Assembly: GCF_021483235.1 (NCBI RefSeq)
Contig: NZ_JAKEEC010000004.1
Span: 141,573 to 205,572, forward strand
Source of the DNA: Arthrobacter alkaliphilus
GTDB lineage: Bacteria; Actinomycetota; Actinomycetes; Actinomycetales; Micrococcaceae
DNA: 64,000 nucleotides
Reading direction: 5' to 3'
Part shown: positions 58,001 through 64,000 of the stretch, piece after piece
How the letters are laid out: every line of letters begins with the position of its first letter
How positions within the stretch are numbered: position 1 is the stretch's first letter
The notes under the pieces: generated by a model
Databases searched by the model: none
What the model was told of the DNA's origin: nothing
The model's input: the letters and a program-made list of their open reading frames with translations, nothing else
Program-made: the position numbers and the translations under genes

Positions 58001-58966
58001 CTAGACCTTGCGGAGCAGCATGCGGCGGATGGAATGGTCGGCATCCTTGGTGAGCACGAGCTGCGCCCGGCCGCGGGTAGGAAGCACGTTCTCCTCCAGG
58101 TTTGGTTCGTTGATGCGCTTCCAAATGCCGCGTGCAGTGGCTTCCGCCTCGGCGTCGGAGAGCGTCGCGTAACGATGGAAGTAGGATTCGGGCTGGGCGA
58201 ACGCCGTGCTCCGAAGCTTACGGAAACGGTCCACGTACCAGTCTTCGATGTATGAGGTCTTGGCGTCAACGTAGATGGAGAAATCAAAGAAGTCGCTCAG
58301 GGCCAATCCTTGCCGGCCGTCCTGCCTGGGGCGCGCGGGGGCCAACACGTTGAGGCCCTCGACGATAAGGACGTCAGGCCGCCGGACCACCACTTCCTTG
58401 TCCGGGACGATGTCGTAGGTGACGTGCGAATACCAAGGAGCGCGGACTTCTTCGGCGCCCCCCTTGATTGCACTCACGAATCGAAGCAGGGCACGCCGGT
58501 CGTAGGACTCCGGAAAGCCCTTCCGTTCAAGCAGATGCCGGCGCTTCAACTCGGCAAGCGGGTAGAGGAACCCATCGGTGGTGATGAGTTCGACGTTCGG
58601 AGTACCAGGCCAACGGCGGAGCATTTCGCGCAGCACGCGGGCGATCGTGGACTTGCCCACCGCCACCGAACCGGCGACGCCGATTACGAAGGGCGTGCGC
58701 TGGGTCTGCTCGCCAAGGAAGGTGGTGGTGGCTGCATGAAGCTGTTGTGAGGCCTGGACATAAAGGTGCAACAAGCGGGAGAGCGGCAGGTAGACCTCGC
58801 GGATTTCCTTCATGTCCAGGGGATCGCCGAGGCCGCGGAGCCGGATAATATCCTCTTCGTTAAGCGGCTGCTCCATCTGCGCACCCAGGCGGGACCACGT
58901 CTGCCGGTCCAGCTCCACGAACGGAGAGGAGCTGTCGCCGTTCGCTTCATTGCGTTGCAAAGTCAC
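58001..58966 (-). CDS. coaA: Type I pantothenate kinase
   Basis: CoaA phosphorylates pantothenate, the first step of CoA synthesis. The 321-residue enzyme carries the P-loop [12 protein letters not shown] (residues 96-107), followed by [16 protein letters not shown] and the C-terminal family block [20 protein letters not shown]. The GTG at 58966 ([13 protein letters not shown]) is chosen; a longer frame to 59128 has an atypical Cys/Pro-rich N-terminus. CAGAAT lies seven bases before the GTG. It is divergent from glmS. Confidence 0.95.
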   Translation of the reverse strand: MTLQRNEANGDSSSPFVELDRQTWSRLGAQMEQPLNEEDIIRLRGLGDPLDMKEIREVYLPLSRLLHLYVQASQQLHAATTTFLGEQTQRTPFVIGVAGSVAVGKSTIARVLREMLRRWPGTPNVELITTDGFLYPLAELKRRHLLERKGFPESYDRRALLRFVSAIKGGAEEVRAPWYSHVTYDIVPDKEVVVRRPDVLIVEGLNVLAPARPRQDGRQGLALSDFFDFSIYVDAKTSYIEDWYVDRFRKLRSTAFAQPESYFHRYATLSDAEAEATARGIWKRINEPNLEENVLPTRGRAQLVLTKDADHSIRRMLLRKV

Positions 58967-58979
58967 CCTAGAGATTCTG
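58964..58979 (-). promoter_or_regulatory. Leaderless-type -10 of coaA
   Basis: CAGAAT (complement of 58974-58979) lies seven bases before GTG 58966 on the minus strand. The spacer CTCTAGG does not resemble a strong ribosome site. Confidence 0.4.
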
Positions 58980-59132
58980 CCCCTCCGCTGGCTGATCCGG
59001 AAATACAGGATGAACAGCGGGCAGATTTTGTGTGAGCATGCTCTCCCGGAAGAGGCGCAGAAACCGATATGTTCCGCGGTCTGGCCCGGGTCCGGGCCCG
59101 GATGTCCTACGTCCGGTTCGCGGGGCACCCGC

Positions 59133-59145
59133 TACGCTTGTAGGC

Positions 59146-59148
<3 letters not shown>
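59133..59148 (+). promoter_or_regulatory. Leaderless-type -10 of glmS
   Basis: TACGCT (59133-59138) lies seven bases before ATG 59146. The spacer TGTAGGC offers no ribosome site. A classical glmS riboswitch is not visible in the 179-base gap. Confidence 0.45.
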
Positions 59149-61038
<1,890 letters not shown>

Positions 61039-61042
61039 CCGC

Positions 61043-61390
61043 ATGATTGTCGGGATAGGCGTAGACGTCGTAGACATTGAGCGCTTCGGGCGCCAACTTG
61101 AGCGGACCCCGGGCCTTCGTGACCGTTTGTTCGTTCCCGCGGAACGCGAGCTCAACACCCGGTCCTTGGCCGCGCGTTTTGCGGCCAAGGAAGCGGTAGC
61201 CAAAGTCTTGGGAGCTCCCGCGGGCATGAACTGGCAGGACTGCTGGATCGGCTTGGACCAGAACGGACCCACCATCCAAGTCAAAGGCACCGTCCTGGCT
61301 GTCGCGGATTCGCTTGGCGTGAAGCGCTGGCACGTCTCCATGAGCCACGATGGCGGAATCGCCACCGCCATGGTCATCGCCGAAGCCTAG
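61043..61390 (+). CDS. acpS: Holo-[acyl-carrier-protein] synthase
   Basis: AcpS transfers 4'-phosphopantetheine from CoA to acyl carrier proteins. The 115-residue enzyme has the two metal-binding motifs: Asp8 in [12 protein letters not shown] and Glu50 in [14 protein letters not shown], plus [10 protein letters not shown] near the end. It begins five bases after glmS and is followed after 14 bases by the NAD(P)HX repair gene. CoA supply links it to coaA nearby. Confidence 0.96.
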   Translation: MIVGIGVDVVDIERFGRQLERTPGLRDRLFVPAERELNTRSLAARFAAKEAVAKVLGAPAGMNWQDCWIGLDQNGPTIQVKGTVLAVADSLGVKRWHVSMSHDGGIATAMVIAEA

Positions 61391-61404
61391 CGGCGCAAGC
61401 AAAC

Positions 61405-62949
61405 ATGATCAGCGCCTTCACCGGAACACAGATCAGGGCAGCGGAACAACCGCTTCTTGATACCGGCGAAGGGGCTGTTCTCATGCAGCGGGCAGCATAC
61501 GGACTGGCGAACGCCGTCGTGCGGGAACTGCGTGCGGAAGGTCGCCGTACCTACGGCTCCAGCGTCACCGTGCTGGCCGGCAAAGGCAACAACGGCGGGG
61601 ACGGTCTCTTCGCCGCGGCAAACCTCGCGCGGCGTGGCATGCGCACGACGGCGGTACTCACCGCCGGTTCGGCCCATCCTGAAGCCTTCGCGGCGTTCCG
61701 CGCGGCGGGCGGACGCGTGCACGTCCTGGACGAGGACAACGCCGAAGAGCTGGCCGTGCTGATTGCCGCCGATGACGTAGTCATCGACGCGGTCCTGGGT
61801 ACGGGTGCGAAGGGCGGCCTCCGTGGTGCGGCTGCGGAATTGATTGCCGCCTTGGAGGAACTGGGCCCCGGCCTCGTGGTGGCCTGTGATGTCCCCAGCG
61901 GCGTGGACGCCGACACAGGCGAGGTCCACTGGCCTGTCCTGACGGCGCGGCTCACCGTTGCCTTCGGTGGAATCAAAGCCGGACTGATGGCCGATCCGGG
62001 AGAGGGCTGTGCCGGCCGCGTGGTCCTTGTGCCCATCGGTATCGAAGAATATCTTCCGGCACCCGCCCTGCGCCGCTTCTCGGCCCCGGACCTTGCGGCC
62101 GTGCTTCCGGGCCCGGAGCGTCGGGCCCAGAAGTACACCAGGGGAGTGTTGGGCATCGTGGCAGGTTCCGAGCGCTACACCGGAGCCGCTGCCCTCTGTG
62201 TCGAGTCCGCCTCGGCGTCCGGCGCGGGAATGGTTCGGTACCTCGGCCCGGAAGTCGTGGCGCGGCAGGTCCTGGCACGAACCCCGGAGGCTATCTGGGA
62301 GCCGGGCGAGCCCGGCCGTGTCCAGGCGTGGCTGCTCGGTCCCGGCCTGGACGGATCAGAACAACTCGAGCCAGCCCGCGACGTGCTGGCCGCCGCGTCC
62401 GACGCCGGCCGGCCCGCCGTCGTCGACGCCGGAGCCCTTGAGCTCCTGCCCGAACGCTGTCCGCCGAACTGGATTCTCACCCCGCACGCCGGCGAGCTCG
62501 CTGCCCTTCTTGCCCGGGGCGAAGTGCGTGTCACGCGGGAGGACGTGGAATCGCGGACCCTGCATTTCGCCCGGCTTGCGGCCGAGCACACCGGTGCGGT
62601 TGTCCTGCTTAAAGGTGCCACAACGGCAGTTGCTTCGCCTTCCGGGGCTGTCTTCAGCCAGTCGGACGGAAGCCCGTGGATGTCGACGGCGGGCAGCGGG
62701 GACGTCCTTGGCGGGATCCTCGGCGCCTTGGCTGCGGCGTACGCGGAATCCGGGCTGGACGACGACGGACCTTTCGCTGCGCTGGGAATTGCCCCTGACG
62801 AACGCTGGGCCGCGGTGGCCGCCGTCGGCGCGAGCATCCACGGAATGGCCGGCAGCGCGGCTTCAAGGGGCGGGCCCCTGACCGCTTCCGGCATTGCCCG
62901 GGCGGTCCCCGATGTCTTCCGACTTCTAGGGGAACATCGCGCCGGATGA
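61405..62949 (+). CDS. nnr: Bifunctional NAD(P)HX epimerase/dehydratase
   Basis: Nnr repairs hydrated NAD(P)H. The 514-residue protein fuses an N-terminal YjeF_N epimerase (residues 1-215; AGKGNNGGDGLFAA, DVPSGVDADTGEV) and a C-terminal ADP-dependent dehydratase of the ribokinase fold (TPHAGELAALLAR, LLKGATTAVASP, STAGSGDVLGGILGAL with the catalytic Asp). Fused forms are common. It follows acpS by 14 bases with no clear ribosome site, so coupling is possible. Confidence 0.95.
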   Translation: MISAFTGTQIRAAEQPLLDTGEGAVLMQRAAYGLANAVVRELRAEGRRTYGSSVTVLAGKGNNGGDGLFAAANLARRGMRTTAVLTAGSAHPEAFAAFRAAGGRVHVLDEDNAEELAVLIAADDVVIDAVLGTGAKGGLRGAAAELIAALEELGPGLVVACDVPSGVDADTGEVHWPVLTARLTVAFGGIKAGLMADPGEGCAGRVVLVPIGIEEYLPAPALRRFSAPDLAAVLPGPERRAQKYTRGVLGIVAGSERYTGAAALCVESASASGAGMVRYLGPEVVARQVLARTPEAIWEPGEPGRVQAWLLGPGLDGSEQLEPARDVLAAASDAGRPAVVDAGALELLPERCPPNWILTPHAGELAALLARGEVRVTREDVESRTLHFARLAAEHTGAVVLLKGATTAVASPSGAVFSQSDGSPWMSTAGSGDVLGGILGALAAAYAESGLDDDGPFAALGIAPDERWAAVAAVGASIHGMAGSAASRGGPLTASGIARAVPDVFRLLGEHRAG

Positions 62950-63023
62950 TCCCGGATGTTCCGTGAAAGTCGCATCATCTCGCTAGGCTGGCAGAGAGTT
63001 ATCCGGCACATGAAGGAGAACAC

Positions 63024-64000
63024 ATGGACGTTTGGCCAGGATCCGCATATCCGTTGGGGGCCACCTTCGACGGAACCGGAACCAACTTCGCGCTCTTCAG
63101 CGAGAAGGCGGAAAGGGTGGAGTTGTGTCTCTTCGACGACGACGGGGAGGAGACTTCCTATACCCTCAGCGAGGTGGACGGCTATGTGTGGCATTGCTAC
63201 CTTCCGCATGTCCAGCCGGGGCAGAAGTACGGCTACCGGGTGCATGGCCCGTATGATCCGGCCAACGGGCAGCGCTTCAACCCCAACAAGCTGCTCCTGG
63301 ACCCGTACGCCAAGGCGGTGCACGGCGAGATCGATTGGGATCCGGCGCTCTTCTCCTACAACCTGGGGGATCCGGATTCCCGGAACGACAAGGATTCCGC
63401 GCCGCACATGATGATGGGCGTGGTCATCAATCCGTTCTTCGACTGGGCGGGTGACCAGCAACTGCGCATCCCGTACCACCGTTCGGTGATTTACGAGGCC
63501 CACGTCAAGGGCCTGACCCAGCTTCACCCCGAAGTTCCGGAGGAGCAGCGCGGCACGTATGCCGGGGTGGCCCATCCTGCGGTGATTTCGCACTTGCAAA
63601 AGCTTGGGGTGACGGCCATTGAGCTCATGCCGGTGCACCAGTTCGTGAATGACGGCATCCTGCAGGACAAGGGGCTGAGCAATTACTGGGGTTACAACAC
63701 GATCGGGTTCTTCGCCCCGCACAACAGCTACAGTTCCAAGGGCGATCAGGGCCAGCAGGTCCAGGACTTCAAGGCCATGGTCCGGGCGTTGCATACGGCG
63801 GGGATCGAGGTCATTCTCGATGTGGTGTACAACCACACGGCCGAGGGCAATCATCTGGGTCCCACGCTGTCGTTCAAGGGCATTGACAACTCCGCGTACT
63901 ACCGGTTGGTGGAGGGCGATGAGAAGCACTACATGGATTACACGGGCACGGGTAATTCGCTGAATGTGCGCAGCCCGCACTCGCTGCAGTTGCTCATGGA
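63024..64000 (+). CDS. glgX: Glycogen debranching enzyme GlgX, cut by the right window edge
   Basis: GlgX hydrolyses alpha-1,6 branches of glycogen limit dextrins. Only the first 325 codons are present. They show the CBM48 domain ([20 protein letters not shown] ... [12 protein letters not shown]), then the GH13 barrel start with [37 protein letters not shown] and conserved region [14 protein letters not shown]. The catalytic Asp/Glu lie beyond the window. ATG 63024 follows AAGGAG. TAGGCT at 62984-62989 is a possible -10. It is the only carbohydrate-storage gene in view. Confidence 0.93.
   Translation, partial: MDVWPGSAYPLGATFDGTGTNFALFSEKAERVELCLFDDDGEETSYTLSEVDGYVWHCYLPHVQPGQKYGYRVHGPYDPANGQRFNPNKLLLDPYAKAVHGEIDWDPALFSYNLGDPDSRNDKDSAPHMMMGVVINPFFDWAGDQQLRIPYHRSVIYEAHVKGLTQLHPEVPEEQRGTYAGVAHPAVISHLQKLGVTAIELMPVHQFVNDGILQDKGLSNYWGYNTIGFFAPHNSYSSKGDQGQQVQDFKAMVRALHTAGIEVILDVVYNHTAEGNHLGPTLSFKGIDNSAYYRLVEGDEKHYMDYTGTGNSLNVRSPHSLQLLM

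Noticed and set aside
58967..59145. glmS ribozyme/riboswitch in the coaA-glmS gap
   Set aside because: Only 179 bases shared by two divergent genes, no ribozyme core recognised, and the -10 hexamer lies next to the glmS ATG, leaving no leader.

Overview
The window is high-GC DNA from an actinobacterium, most likely Arthrobacter in the broad sense (Micrococcaceae). That assignment is an inference from gene order, GTG/TTG start use, the actinobacterial L10 leader, the short-LID adenylate kinase and the protein sequences. Most of it is the chromosome's translation and transcription core, in one long plus-strand series: rplJ-rplL, rpoB-rpoC, rpsL-rpsG-fusA-tuf, the S10 operon (rpsJ to rpsQ), the spc operon (rplN to rplO), secY-adk-map, infA-rpmJ-rpsM-rpsK-rpoA-rplQ-truA, and rplM-rpsI. 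No tRNA, rRNA, CRISPR array, insertion sequence or prophage was seen.

Layout: 1-2.0 kb, two tandem-GNAT acetyltransferase paralogues; 2.0-3.4 kb, L10 leader plus rplJ-rplL; 3.45-5.3 kb, a long palindromic repeat, a YbaK-type deacylase and a thiolase on the minus strand; 5.3-18.1 kb, rpoBC, then the str genes; 18.2-19.6 kb, a minus-strand GH1 beta-glucosidase; 20.0-32.97 kb, S10, spc and secY-adk-map; 33.0-36.3 kb, a minus-strand sugar ABC importer lacking its own ATPase; 36.6-37.6 kb, a DmpA-type peptidase; 37.8-42.0 kb, the alpha operon and truA; 42.1-50.5 kb, a complete minus-strand Tad/Flp pilus locus with three pilin genes and a prepilin peptidase; 50.7-51.7 kb, rplM-rpsI; 51.9-55.1 kb, a two-gene extracytoplasmic glycosylation cassette; 55.2-62.9 kb, cell-wall precursor and cofactor genes (glmM, mscL, a VanY-like carboxypeptidase, coaA, glmS, acpS, nnr); 63.0 kb to the edge, glgX, truncated.

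Accessory cassettes (beta-glucosidase, ABC importer with peptidase, Tad pilus, glycosyltransferases) sit in the gaps between blocks of the ribosomal supercluster, mostly on the opposite strand and bounded by strong hairpin terminators. glmM and glmS both feed UDP-GlcNAc synthesis. GT2-GtrA plus GT39 looks like a self-contained route for adding a sugar to something outside the membrane.

The less ordinary signals are regulatory: (i) an identical 11-bp TCATATAGCGG motif twice upstream of rpoB and once upstream of rpoA; (ii) a -10-like hexamer 6-8 bases before the start codon at eight genes with no Shine-Dalgarno, predicting leaderless mRNAs; (iii) six GTAC sites, including two 15-bp repeats about five helical turns apart, upstream of the pilin genes; (iv) a terminator-shaped hairpin inside the first codons of truA; (v) RG-rich disordered tails on both S3 and S5, which face each other at the mRNA entry pore.
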